64,000 nt of DNA, taken from contig JAJTTP010000006.1 in the NCBI GenBank assembly GCA_023313575.1, positions 992,001 through 1,056,000 of the forward strand, read 5' to 3'. The notes below the pieces were generated by a model. That model was given only the letters and a program-made list of their open reading frames with translations, made no database searches and had not been told where the DNA came from. The stretch comes from Eutypella sp. D-1 (Eukaryota > Ascomycota > Sordariomycetes > Xylariales > Diatrypaceae). The translations under genes were made by a program, and so were the position numbers. Shown here one piece after another: positions 48,307-58,518 of this stretch (position 1 is its first letter; every line of letters starts with the position of its first letter).

Positions 48307-50222
48307 GTTCTTCGGCGTCGTCTATGGGTGGCTGCCAAGGATATTGCGCCCCTTGTATGCCCCGTTTTAGGAGCCAACCCTTGTGTGTTCATCATACCAT
48401 TGCATCACCATCACCACCATCACCATCACCACCATCACCATCACCACCATCACCATCACCACCATCACCATCACCACCATCACCATCACCACCATCACCA
48501 TCACCACCATCACCATCACCACCATCACCATCATTGTCATCATCTGTATCTGAGGAGTACATAGGAGGGAGGAACGGAGTTGGGGGCGTTCTGGCGGGCC
48601 GGGATGAGGGGATCGGGGTCCGGGTGGAGGCAGGGAGGCAGGGAGGCAGGCTCCCTCCTTTCTTGTCACGGTCACTGGCAGAAAAGTGTTTGCTTGTTTG
48701 TTTCTCGTTCCTCTTAGCAGGCCCTCTTTTTTTTCTTCTTCTTCGCCATTTTTCGCTGTATCTATAGCATTCAACGGCGGCGGTTACGTCAGGGCGGTGG
48801 GAGGGGGGATCAACGGCGATGGGCCACTGGCCTCGTCTCGTCTACATAGATGGTGGCCGAAGAACATCTTCGTCCTTTGTTTTTTGTTTTCTTTTCCTTC
48901 CTGCTGCCCCCTGTCTCGCGGAACCTGTAGTGGTTGGTTTTCGCCCCCCTCCCCCTCCCTAGCGATTGTATGGTACGGTATGGGATAGTATGGGATGGGA
49001 TGGGATGGGAATAGGATTGGCCATTATTTTATCAGTTTATCCCGTATGTAGAAAGATATGATGACTTCACGAGATACCTACCAGCTGGGACTCCCGTCTC
49101 TTTCTTTCTCTCCGCTATCTCCGCCTCTTCGTACCATCCACGGGGGAGATATCGTCGGGCGGGATCTTGGAAAAATTTCCCATCCTATATTGTGTAGGTA
49201 GGTATGTAAGTAAACAATGCCCGTGCCTTCTCTTCGGGCGGCAGGGTGTGGTGATCTATCAAGGAGCCTGCCTGCTTGAATAGTTTTGACTTCGTTTCCC
49301 TCTCGTGTGACCTCGATACGGTTGGCGTTGTATCTCGCTGTGTGTACATGCAACGGTCTCTATCTATGTTGTAGAGGCGAATGATGGATCTCTCTCATGC
49401 CGTACAAATCACGTTTCGTGATCGCAGCTATAATTAAGGGTGAAAGCCAGGAAAGCAGAGCGACCCAGGCCCATATTACGATGGGATGGCTAGACAGCCA
49501 AACAAACATATACAATATAGTGTTTTGGCACGGGGCAGGGTAGGTGAGGATTTACGCGCTTACTGACTGATGCCTCTCTCCCGCGGTCGCTGCGGGCTTT
49601 TCTTCTACTTCTCAATCCCAATAACTCAGGGCACATAGATGGCGATTTCCCAGTTTGGCAGCAGTTCACATTCGGGTTAGTCCTTTTTTGCCTGTTGCCA
49701 ACACCGATGACGACAGCAAAAGAAAAAAGAAAAGCCGGTGGTCAAAAATCATCGGTCGAATTTCTCATGCATAAGATATACGCATTTCGCCACGGGATTT
49801 GGGGCTGTGGTCGTCTAGCTGGACTCAGGGGTTTTTTTTCTAGGTTCAAAAGCCATATTGTCCTGACTGCTTTCCTCCTGTTTCCCTCCCCCCATCCCCC
49901 CCTTCCCTCACCACAGGACAGCCGCAAAGCCCGAAATACCAACGATGCCATCGCACAAACGCAAAAAAATGCTGCCGAAGAAAACCATACTTTATTCCAT
50001 GTTTTTCTTTTTCCACCCTCTCCCCTTCTCCTGAATATGAAAACCCGACAACTCCGTTTTATCCGTTATGTTGCGACCCGTTATGGCAGATGGGAGATGT
50101 TTTCCCTCGATTTCCGGGGTAAGGGAAAACGAGGGAAAAGCATTGTGCGTGTAAGGGGGGGCGTGGTGTTGGTTGAGAAAAAGGGTCGACTTCGCGTTCT
50201 TCGTGTAGAATCGGTTGACCGT
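48307..50222. other. convergent spacer CAF-1 / uS14
   Basis: 1.9 kb between converging genes. It holds the CATCAC minisatellite (separate entry), GGGATGGGATGGGATGGGA at about 48992-49012 and C/T-rich stretches. No supported gene; ORFs of up to 196 codons here lack family features. Confidence 0.45.
48403..48533. repeat. 15-bp CATCACCATCACCAC minisatellite
   Basis: About 8.7 near-perfect tandem copies, 96 bp after the CAF-1 stop codon and so probably in its 3' UTR. Because the unit is 3n, it opens frames of poly-His, poly-Ser-Pro or, antisense, Met-Val. None has gene-like flanks. Confidence 0.95.
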
Positions 50223-50636
50223 TTATCGGTGCTATATTGGTTCCTCGGGTCAGTCAACAGTTCCTCGTGCTGCTCCTCTCATTGAATTTCCGTTTGCCAC
50301 CCTCCGAGATAGTGTCGGTCTATTTATTGTATTTACCTTGACGAAGCCGATGTCCGTGGCCTTCTCACGGAAGCACTGACGGCAGATGTTGAGGCCGTAC
50401 TTGCGGATTAGACCGGCCTTGTGGGTGCAGACGCGGCTACACATAATTCGTTAGTTTTTGTGTGCTTAATATCCCAGAATACCTCAGCTTCGACGCAGCG
50501 GCGGGCGGAGGAACCGTCGTCGCCCTCCCAGGGGATGAGGCATAGGCAGGGTTCTTAATACAAGAAAGACATACCAGCCGCGAGAGCCCTTGCCGTAGTT
50601 GCGGGGGCGCGAGTTCCAGACGGATTCGTGAGACAT
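50223..50636 (-). CDS. RPS29: 40S ribosomal protein uS14 (S29)
   Basis: Small zinc-binding protein of the 40S head. Exons on the minus strand are 50636-50575, 50436-50337 and 50231-50223, giving 56 aa, the exact family length. The sequence reads [20 protein letters not shown], then [20 protein letters not shown], then [16 protein letters not shown]. The four zinc cysteines (CRVC and CRQC) are intact. Introns are 138 and 105 nt; the last coding exon is only nine bases (His-Arg-stop). The 5' UTR contains four TTGAC repeats. Confidence 0.96.
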
Positions 50637-51607
50637 ATTGGCGGTATTTCGTTTTTAACTTGACTTGACTTGACTTGACGTTGTCACGGTCGCAAGACGA
50701 TCGAATTGGAAGGGGGATTCGGAGTGCTGGAAATTTGGCTGCTGCTGCTGGATTGGGAAAGTTCGCGATGATGGTCGGAAAGGGAGGCCGGTTAGTGTGG
50801 ATTTGGGGTTTTTTTTGCACATGAGAAAATTGTGTGGGTTGAGCCAGTCGCTTCCTAAGGGTTGGAGCTAAGACCTGAAGAGGAAAAGGGTTGTCTTCTT
50901 TACCCCATCCAGTTAGCTTATATCCATGGATCAGAGGGATCAGATAAGGCTTTCCGCTTGCACAGCCATAGATAGCTACAGCCACTGGAAAGAAGGATAA
51001 GATAACAGAGTATGAGATAAGATAAGATAGGAGATGACGCCACAGTTGCAACCCACCCACCCATCCAACTCTGGGATGTGTCTACATAGTACCTTCTGCT
51101 TCGTACTATTGAATTGGTCAATGGATGGACCACAGGGGTACCTAAGCTCAATGATCCATCCCATTCTGCCTGCCATTCATCCAGGATCCAGAAAGCCAGA
51201 AAGCCAAACTACCACCTGGGCAGTTGCAAAGTGGCCTATTCGGACTATTCGGGTTATTCCACTTACATGCTCCCGATTCCAGGCTAGTACATGTACCTAC
51301 CAGCCTACTAGGTATCTTCTACTCTACCTGCTACCTAATAAGTACTGGAGCTCTTGAAGATACATATCAGGTTACAGGTAGCTATTTCTTATTACAAACC
51401 ATATCTTCTCATTATTGCTTACCATCCTTCCTCCTTTCTTCTTTTTTTCTCCCTCCCAAATTCGATTACATTTACCCAATTGCATTTACATTTGTCATCT
51501 TTCTATTTTGCTGTGTTAAATAATTATACATGACTATTTGAAACTTTGAATCACACTTTGACTGACCCAAGTAAAGTCTTCCTGGTGAAGACGAGACACA
51601 AATCATC
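50637..51607. promoter_or_regulatory. divergent promoter region uS14 / disulfide isomerase
   Basis: 971 bp between divergent starts. Contains GATAAGATAAGATA near 51018-51029 and C/T-rich DNA near 51425-51460 before the isomerase gene. No further gene. Confidence 0.4.
50660..50679. repeat. (TTGAC)4 in the uS14 leader region
   Basis: Four perfect copies of a 5-bp unit, 24 bp upstream of the uS14 ATG (reads GTCAA on the coding strand). Too short to assign a role. Confidence 0.7.
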
Positions 51608-52805
51608 ATGGTTCTCATCAAGAGCTTCGTGCTCGCCGGTCTGGCCGCCGCCGTGGCAGCCAAGTCCGCCGTCCTTGATCTCATCCCCGATAACTTCGAC
51701 AAGGTTGTCCTGAAGTCCGGCAAGCCCACCCTCGTCGAGTTCTTCGCCCCCTGGTGTGGCCACTGCAAGAAGCTAGCTCCCGTCTACGAGGAGCTCGGCG
51801 AGGCCTTCGCCAAGTCTGACGCCGTCCAGATCGCCAAGGTCGACGCCGATGCCGAGAAGTCCCTGGGCAAGCGCTTCGGCGTTCAGGGTTTCCCTACCCT
51901 TAAGTGGTTCGACGGCAAGAGTGACGAGCCTACTGAGTATGAGGGCGGCCGCGACTTCGACAGCCTGGCCAACTTCGTTACTGATAAGACCGGCGTCAAG
52001 CCCAAGAGGAAGCTCGAGCTGCCCAGCGAGGTCGAGATGTTGACGGACACTACCTTCAAGGAGATCATCGGTGGCGATAAGGATGTGCTGGTCGCTTTCA
52101 CCGCCCCCTGGTGTGGCCGTAAGTCTGCTTCTTCTTCAACCCTCGACACCAACCAGCCGACTAGCTTGTCACATGCAATTCACATGCTAACCCATCTCGT
52201 CCACCATAGACTGCAAGGCCCTGGCTCCTACCTGGGAAACTCTCGCGCAAGACTTCATCACCGAGCCCAACGTCGTCATCGCCAAGGTTGATGCGGAGGC
52301 CGAGAACAGCAAGGCGACTGCCAGCGAGCAGGGCGTCACTTCCTACCCGACCATCAAGTTCTTCGCCAAGGGCTCGACCGAGGGCGAGACCTACACTGGC
52401 GGCCGGACCGAGAAGGAGCTCATCGACTTCATCAACGAGAAGGCCGGCACCCACCGCGTCCCCGGCGGCGGTCTCGACACCAAGGGCGGCACCATCGACA
52501 TCCTGAACCACATCGCCCTGCGATACGCTGCCGGCACCGACAGGCTGAACGACCTGGCCGCCGAGGCCAAGAAGGCGGCCGAGGGCTTTGCCGAGGACGC
52601 CCAGTACGCCTATGCCAAGTACTACATCCGGGTGTTCGAGAAGCTGGCGGAGAACGAGGGCTACGTCGCCAAGGAGTCGGCCCGCCTCGACAACATCCTG
52701 CGGAAGGGCGGCCTCGCCCCCTCCAAGCTCGACGAGCTGCAGGCCAAGTCCAACATCCTGAAGCAGTTCACCGAGAAGGTCACCGGCGGCAAGGACGAGC
52801 TATGA
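51608..52805 (+). CDS. ER protein disulfide isomerase, ERp38 type (KDEL)
   Basis: Thiol oxidoreductase/isomerase of the ER lumen. Exons are 51608-52118 and 52210-52805, giving 368 aa. The signal peptide is [19 protein letters not shown]. Two thioredoxin domains carry APWCGHCK active sites at about residues 50-53 and 169-172; the 91-nt intron cuts the second active site between CG and HC. The C-terminal helical domain ([19 protein letters not shown] through [14 protein letters not shown]) is ERp29-like, as in fungal/plant ERp38 proteins. The protein ends in KDEL, an ER retrieval signal, where many yeasts use HDEL. Confidence 0.96.
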
Positions 52806-53347
52806 GGGATAGTCAGATAGATAGATAGGTAGGTAAGTAAGGGGGGCTCTGCTATGCTATATTGGATGGAAATAGAAAAGCAACAAGCGGGAACTCCGGG
52901 TTATTCAACATGTATATGTTTTGAACATAGTGCACCCGTCAGAAATTCGAAAAAGGGATGATTGCTTTTTTGTTTGTATTTTGGGTTCCAATTTTTTTTC
53001 CCCTTCTTGATAGCTCAGTGAGAATTGAACCATGGAAAAAAAATAAAAACAATAACAAACGAACCCCCATTACGATGGCATTTCTTCCTCTGTTTTTTTC
53101 CTATTGCAATTGATAATCTGATTTGATGTTGGATGTTGATGTGTAAATGTATCTTCTCCCAACCTTTTTTTCCGCACGGAACGCCCCCCGACAAACGCCC
53201 TTGATATTGTTGATCCCGTGACACCCCGTGAATCCTGACATGTGACAGCCGCACCCTCTCCCCCCCCTACCGTTCAAATTCCCACCGACCAACCCAGTAA
53301 GTAGGCTCCTCCCCATCAGGAGGAATGGAGCCCCACGGACCTCATTC
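52806..53347. other. convergent 3' spacer, disulfide isomerase / HSBP1-like
   Basis: 542 bp; AGATAGATAGGTAGGTAAG follows the isomerase stop. Several A and T runs near 52990-53100. No gene. Confidence 0.45.
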
Positions 53348-53936
53348 TCATTGCGGCTTCGAAGACGACGAACCGCCGGAACCGCTCTCCTGGTTAGCCT
53401 GGAGCGCGGCCTCGAGGTTGTCCAGGCGCTTCGACATTTCGTCCACTACAGATAGCAGAAAAAGAAGAAAAAACCAGATTCGGTGGTCAGCTTAACGAAT
53501 AACAACTCTATCGTACGACACGGAAGGGGGGGTAGGGGGGGGGACATAGAAAAAAAATTGAGCTGGCTTCTTCCTTCCGCCCAGTAGGGAAGGGGGACGG
53601 ATGGATGACGCAGACAGAAATAGATTCGTTAGGGAAAGAGATAGGCCTCTCGGAACGTACTCTTAGCGAAGATCTCACTCGATACGCCGGCGAACTTGGC
53701 CGAGAGCGAGTTGAGCAGGTCCTCTACGACGACGGTCAGTTCGTCGGAGCTCTAATGTATGCGATCGGGTTAGCAATATGAATTGGTTGCAAAAAGTTCC
53801 AGGGGTTTTTTTTTGGGGGGGGGGGGGTATTTTTGATATATATTCTTTTACTTACGGTGCCGCCGCTGTTGTTATTGTCCTTGTCCTTGGTCTCCTCATG
53901 GGCATTGTTGGTCTCTGACTTGCCCGACGTCGACAT
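53348..53936 (-). CDS. heat-shock factor binding protein 1-like
   Basis: Small coiled-coil protein of the HSBP1 family. Exons on the minus strand are 53936-53856, 53751-53661 and 53445-53348, giving 89 aa. An acidic N-terminus (about 27 residues) is followed by the conserved LTVVVEDLLNSLSAKFAGVS, then SEIFAKMDEMSKRLDNLEAA, whose heptads form the trimeric coiled coil. The C-terminus is Gly/Ser-rich. Introns are 104 and 215 nt; both contain long C tracts on the coding strand. Human HSBP1 restrains HSF1 and belongs near WASH assembly; the fungal role is not established. Confidence 0.88.
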
Positions 53937-54874
53937 GTTTCGTGATGTTGTTTTATAACCTAGGTATGCTGGGGTTTCCTTTTTAGTGGTGGTGATTTTT
54001 AACCCTCCCTCCCCCCTTTGGTTCCAACTCCTTGTGAGAAACTCGTCCTGAGTACCAAAGTAGGGTTTGGATTGCCCAAACTTACAGGAAGTTCCAATTT
54101 CCAATTACCCTTTTATCTTATGTCAAAAGAGGGGCCACGGGTAATCAATGTTCTTAACAGCCTTGTGGAAGGTTCAAGTTGCGTTTACTTTAAGTACCTG
54201 GGCTAAGTAGTGATCGGGAGTACTTGATAACTATACGGGATGATATGTTGGCCCTGATATGTTATAGGACGACGACCTGCAAGTGTTACTAACCGTTAGA
54301 CCAACCGATGCCAAGTATTCCAAGATTGGATGAGGGCCAGGGGTTCTATGTAGTACTTAGATACCTAGGTACATGGCTTGCTTAGGCAATCTACAGATGG
54401 TCTGTGCATTTGGGCCATTAATCTCTACTACACAGTCCCGAGGTCCTTCCTAGATCTACTTAGGTACTTAGGTAGGTTGAGTAGCAGCTTGGCAGCTTAA
54501 AGCAGGTACGAAGGACGGCTCGTTAGTGAGGACATAACGCCTAAGAGGTCAGTAAAGTGAGAAAAGACTCGCGCTATAAACGGTAAATGACCTCACGCCT
54601 AACTTATGTACATACTTGTGTGTATTGTGTAGATATGAGATCTCTTTAAATCTTACCTCTTCCACCAACCCAATTCCAACTAGAAAGCATCTCTATCTAT
54701 TTAAATTCAACATCACCATAACCATAGTTCATAGTATTCTCCAGTTGTCTAAAAGCTACCAAGCATGTGCCGAGGGTGACGAGAGATGTAATCGCTAACC
54801 ACGATTCTCTCCTCCACCCTCCTCCCCTCCCCTCTCCCCCTTCTCTATCTACCTTTCTTAGGTATTTTTTGGCT
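53937..54874. promoter_or_regulatory. divergent promoter region HSBP1-like / Tul1-like
   Basis: 938 bp. It holds ACTTAGATACCTAGGTACATGG and ACTTAGGTACTTAGGTAGG (about 54355-54477), typical of the spacers here. No gene seen. Confidence 0.4.
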
Positions 54875-57475
54875 ATGCCGCCCCCGCAAGACAACGCTCG
54901 TCTTCTATTCCTGCTGATCCTGCTCTTCTGGTTCGCCTCGACCCCCGACACTGGTCCAGGTTTGATCGCAGGTCCCGCCCTGGTTAAGAGCCGGCTCGCC
55001 CGTCAGCGCTCCGCACATGGCGTTCTGAATAGCACGAAATGGGGCGACTTCTCCCCCCGACTGCCCGACTCCCCTCCCGACGCCCCCGTCACCTACCTGA
55101 ACCTAACTGGATTCCGCGCTGAGGACGGTTACGTATGGGAGGATCTCGCCCGCTTCAAGAACCGCTGTGAGGAGTGGAGTCATCATGCCGTTGGACCCCC
55201 TGAGGCCTCCGAGCCCGTCTGGCAGAACGCCACCGGTGTGGTCCACGGTCTCTGGGATAGGCTGAACGCCTCCGAACCGAGGTATCATTCGAGCTACAAC
55301 CTGAGCGATATCAGCCACGACGTCACATGGTCCGGTTGGGCCATGCAGTGGAGCCGGAATACCACGGGAAGGGAAGGGAAGATGCTGGTCCGCATCGACG
55401 ACGACGAAGAAGCCGGCACCGAACCCGAGGATCTCACTCCCGACGGCCTCTTCCTCAAGCCGGAGGTCCGCGCGCGCGAGGTTTCCGCGACTGTCGACAT
55501 CGAGGACATGGAAGGCTCCGGAAGCAGCTGGGAGATGCGCCTGCACGGTGTTCATTGGCCCCGTCAAGGCGCCATGCTCTTGACCACCACGAGCGAGAAG
55601 TTCGCGGGTATTTTCGGCCTGCCCCATCTCACGACGCGGCCCGAGTTTTTCGATTCCAGCCAGGCGCTCCTGAACAGAACGTTGGATAAGGTACTGCAGA
55701 GAAAGGAGCAGCGTTCTTTTGTCGATCAGATGGACCCTTGGACCTCCACACTGGACACCCCGGGAGAAGCGTGGAATCCGTCCCCCCATTGCGAGTACGT
55801 GGTCTACCTCCAGATTTACCCGCCGGATAAGGACGTCTTGAAGGTCCAGCCGACCTTGACCGGACCCGAGAACGTCGCCAAGGCTATTCAGGATATCGAA
55901 AGGGAGCTTCGCTTTCCCCAAGGAGCTCCTCATCAGACGGTCCCCAAACTCCAGATGTCAGCTGTGATGTTCTCGCCTGACTGTGCCTTCTTTCTCGAAA
56001 CAAGGGGACCTCCCGCCTACGCCCCCACCGATGGACGGCACCTGATGGGCGTGAAGCAGGAGACGTTCATTCGCAGCGTCAGCACCTGGCTGCTCGGTCT
56101 CGGCCTCATCATCTTCGGACAGGTCCAGCTCCTCAAGATGCAGATGAGGGAGACGGCCACCCCCTCAACGCTCGGTCGGATAAGCTTTATCACCGCGAGC
56201 ATCATGCTCCTCGCGGACGGTATCACCTTTGCCGCCTCGGCCGCCTGGAGCCTGTCGGCGTCGGCAACTTTATTGCCGTCTCTAGTCGTTACGTGCGCTT
56301 CCTTCCTGTCTATGACCGTAGGCGTATTTTTCGTGGCCGAGATGCATAGAGTGCAGGAACCCGAGTGGAGACGGCAGGAAAGGGGGAGACAGAGCCCCCA
56401 ACCAGCAAACACAGCAAGACCAGCTCCAGCCTCAACTCCAGCTCCAGCTCCGGCTCCGGCTCCGGCTGCAGCCCCAGTTTCGACTCCAGCTAACAACACT
56501 CCCACACCGGCTCCTGCAACGACGGCCCCTCAGAGGCCACCGTCTCCTCCGATCATCATCCCTTCAGACCAGGATATTGACGCCGAAATCGCCGAAGTTA
56601 CAGAGAATAATAACAACAATAATACTTTGCCCGCTCCCGCGACTGCGGGTAATCAGGCCACCACCCAGTCTCAGTCTACTCCAATCAGCAGCATATTTGG
56701 GCGGTTCGTTATGTTCGGAATCGGGATCCTGTTCCTTAGCCTGGCAGCTGCGAGTTGGCAACCGAGCGTGCGGGCGGGATACTTCAACCTCCTGGCGTTC
56801 GCGTATCTCTCGATGTGGACGCCGCAGATCTACCGCAACGTGTACCGCAACTGCCGGCAGGCGCTGTCGTGGCCGTTCGTGGCGGGGCAGTCGGCGCTGC
56901 GGCTGCTGCCGATCGGCTACTTCTACCTGGTGCGGGACAACTTCGCGTTCGCGGAGCCGGACCGCGCGGCCTTCGCCGTCCTCGCCGGCTGGGTCTGGAC
57001 CCAGCTTTGCGTCCTCGCCGCCCAGTCCGTCCTCGGCCCCCGCTACGGCCTGCCTCGTGGCTGGATGCCTGAGGCCTGGGAGTACCACCCCGTCCTGCGC
57101 GAGGACAACATCGAGGCCGGCGGCCTGCCCATCGGTCTCGTCTCCGCGCCGGGCAGCCCCACGCTGGAGCGCGTCAGGACGGGCGACGAACCCGGCGGCG
57201 GCGGCAGAGATAAGGACGGGACCGCCAGCAGTAGGAAGAGGACCAACGCGCACTTCATCGACTGCGCGATCTGCCGCGAGGTCCTTGAGGTCCCCGTCGT
57301 CCGCGCCGGCGACGACGACCACTCCACCGCCCCCGGCGGCGTTGCCGGCGTCTTCGCCCGCCGCATGTACATGGTCACCCCCTGCCGCCACATCTTCCAC
57401 AGCGCCTGCCTAGAGGGCTGGATGCGCTTCCGCCTGCAGTGCCCCATCTGTCGCGAGGAGCTGCCGCCCCTGTAG
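54875..57475 (+). CDS. RING E3 ubiquitin ligase, Tul1/Dsc1 type
   Basis: Catalytic subunit of the Golgi/endosomal Dsc (Tul1) complex, which ubiquitinates membrane proteins and, in many fungi, activates the sterol-regulated factor SREBP. One exon, 866 aa from ATG 54875; the frame is open 36 codons further upstream but that part is C/T-rich and unlike protein. A signal-anchor (LLFLLILLFWFAST) is followed by a lumenal domain of about 370 residues with several NxS/T sites, then several membrane spans (STWLLGLGLIIFGQ and others). A Pro/Ala-rich linker (PAPAPAPAPA, about residues 520-545) splits the spans. A C-terminal RING-H2 (CAICREVLEV, CRHIFHSACLEGW, CPIC) ends seven residues before the stop. 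Confidence 0.93.
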   Translation: MPPPQDNARLLFLLILLFWFASTPDTGPGLIAGPALVKSRLARQRSAHGVLNSTKWGDFSPRLPDSPPDAPVTYLNLTGFRAEDGYVWEDLARFKNRCEEWSHHAVGPPEASEPVWQNATGVVHGLWDRLNASEPRYHSSYNLSDISHDVTWSGWAMQWSRNTTGREGKMLVRIDDDEEAGTEPEDLTPDGLFLKPEVRAREVSATVDIEDMEGSGSSWEMRLHGVHWPRQGAMLLTTTSEKFAGIFGLPHLTTRPEFFDSSQALLNRTLDKVLQRKEQRSFVDQMDPWTSTLDTPGEAWNPSPHCEYVVYLQIYPPDKDVLKVQPTLTGPENVAKAIQDIERELRFPQGAPHQTVPKLQMSAVMFSPDCAFFLETRGPPAYAPTDGRHLMGVKQETFIRSVSTWLLGLGLIIFGQVQLLKMQMRETATPSTLGRISFITASIMLLADGITFAASAAWSLSASATLLPSLVVTCASFLSMTVGVFFVAEMHRVQEPEWRRQERGRQSPQPANTARPAPASTPAPAPAPAPAAAPVSTPANNTPTPAPATTAPQRPPSPPIIIPSDQDIDAEIAEVTENNNNNNTLPAPATAGNQATTQSQSTPISSIFGRFVMFGIGILFLSLAAASWQPSVRAGYFNLLAFAYLSMWTPQIYRNVYRNCRQALSWPFVAGQSALRLLPIGYFYLVRDNFAFAEPDRAAFAVLAGWVWTQLCVLAAQSVLGPRYGLPRGWMPEAWEYHPVLREDNIEAGGLPIGLVSAPGSPTLERVRTGDEPGGGGRDKDGTASSRKRTNAHFIDCAICREVLEVPVVRAGDDDHSTAPGGVAGVFARRMYMVTPCRHIFHSACLEGWMRFRLQCPICREELPPL

Positions 57476-57880
57476 TTGATTTGGTTTGGTTGGTTGGTTG
57501 GTTGGTTTAGTCTAGGTTGGTGGTGCGGGTTCGGAGTAAATTACTTATGCGGACATATATGTGTATAACTAGCGTGGTGCGTGGTCCTGTTGCGTGTTCT
57601 ATGTGTGGTTTTGGGGGGGAGCGCGCTTCTGCTCCTTTTTGAAGGGTTTTTTCTCCTCTGCTTTCTTGTTCGTGGTCTTATTTGTATATACCCCCCACTA
57701 CCACTGAATTAACGTTGATATGCCCTTTTACTCCCCTGACGAATGATGATAATGTGCACGAGATATACGGTGACGATATTGCACCTCCATCATAAGCCCG
57801 TCTCTCCATTACCATCTGAGGATATGGGAGGAGGTTGTAGGGGAAGGGAGGGTAGGGACAAAAAGGGAAAAGGAAAGAAA
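57476..57880. other. spacer with (TTGG)n after the Tul1-like gene
   Basis: 405 bp, starting with a TTGG tandem at about 57484-57508 right after the stop codon; otherwise T-rich on the + strand. No gene. Confidence 0.45.
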
Positions 57881-57991
57881 CAGCCACGGCAGGAGTCGAA
57901 CCTGCTCCTCTCTCATCAGGAGGATGGGAGGTAGTAAAGTATCATTCAGGATATGCTTTGTGAAAGCGTGCAACCAGTACACCACGCGGCC
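57881..57991 (-). tRNA. tRNA-like gene A with insert, isotype undetermined
   Basis: Minus strand. Acceptor stem GGCCGCG pairs with CGTGGCT (two G-T wobbles). The D arm/A box reads TGGTGTACTGG, and the T arm GCAGG-TTCGACT-CCTGC is perfect and contains the B box. The anticodon stem CTTTC/GAGAG flanks 47 nt, that is, a 7-nt loop plus about 40 nt of insert. The loop bases cannot be assigned: a canonical 37/38 intron would leave C at position 33. T runs follow the 3' end. TATATAGCAAAACAGG lies about 32-47 bp upstream. Confidence 0.55.
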
Positions 57992-58022
57992 CCTTTAGCG
58001 GTCTTTGTTATTATGGTAAAAG

Positions 58023-58038
58023 CCTGTTTTGCTATATA
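58023..58038 (-). promoter_or_regulatory. TATATA-NC-RAAACAG element of tRNA-like gene A
   Basis: Minus-strand TATATAGCAAAACAGG, 32-47 bp upstream of the gene A 5' end. Shared with genes B and C. Confidence 0.55.
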
Positions 58039-58356
58039 TAACCTTCTCGACATTTATTCCATGCTCGCAAAGCAGAGTTCGCGGTGGTGTGTAGCCAGGG
58101 CGAGGCTAGGTTTCTCGTACAGCCTACGTCCATACTCGGACGTCTTCATATTACTGCTTCTGCGCAGCCCAGACCATAGAGAGAGAGAGAGAGCCAGCTA
58201 TACGGGATAAGCTTTGCTGTGAACACGTAAATGCGTGGCCCCCTTAAACCTAACCAAACTCAAACCCATCGTAAAACCTTCAAATCTCACCCTATACAGC
58301 GCAGCCCATCTGTCCTCCATGGGTTAGACCCTCCCTAAGCCCTTTTAACTCGCTCT

Positions 58357-58372
58357 TATATACCAAAACAGC
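58357..58372 (+). promoter_or_regulatory. TATATA-NC-RAAACAG element of tRNA-like gene B
   Basis: TATATACCAAAACAGC, 36-51 bp upstream of the gene B 5' end. The surrounding sequence is not otherwise alignable with the A and C upstream regions. Confidence 0.55.
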
Positions 58373-58407
58373 GTCCTGGTATCTTAACGAACAAAAGTTT
58401 AACGCAG

Positions 58408-58518
58408 GGCTGCGTGGTGTACTGGGTTGCATACTCTCATAATACTTCCCCTCATACTATTATTACTCTGTTCTTTCCCCTGTTGAGAGAGGAGCGGGTT
58501 CGAATCCTGCCGTGGCCG
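58408..58518 (+). tRNA. tRNA-like gene B with insert, isotype undetermined
   Basis: Acceptor stem GGCTGCG/CGTGGCC (two wobbles). A box TGGTGTACTGGG; anticodon stem CTCTC/GAGAG around 46 nt; T arm GCGGG-TTCGAAT-CCTGC. T9 terminator at 58527-58535. The mature anticodon is not clear. Confidence 0.55.

Larger units (their letters stand above)
57992..58407. other. spacer between tRNA-like genes A and B
   Basis: 416 bp between divergent genes A and B, containing both upstream TATATA elements and GAGAGAGAGAGAG at about 58179-58191. Nothing else seen. Confidence 0.45.

Noticed and set aside
48403..48533. CRISPR-like array
   Set aside because: Pure tandem minisatellite without spacers, in a eukaryotic genome.
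48328..48564. Poly-histidine ORF of 78 codons
   Set aside because: Artefact of the CATCACCATCACCAC repeat; no flanking protein-like sequence.
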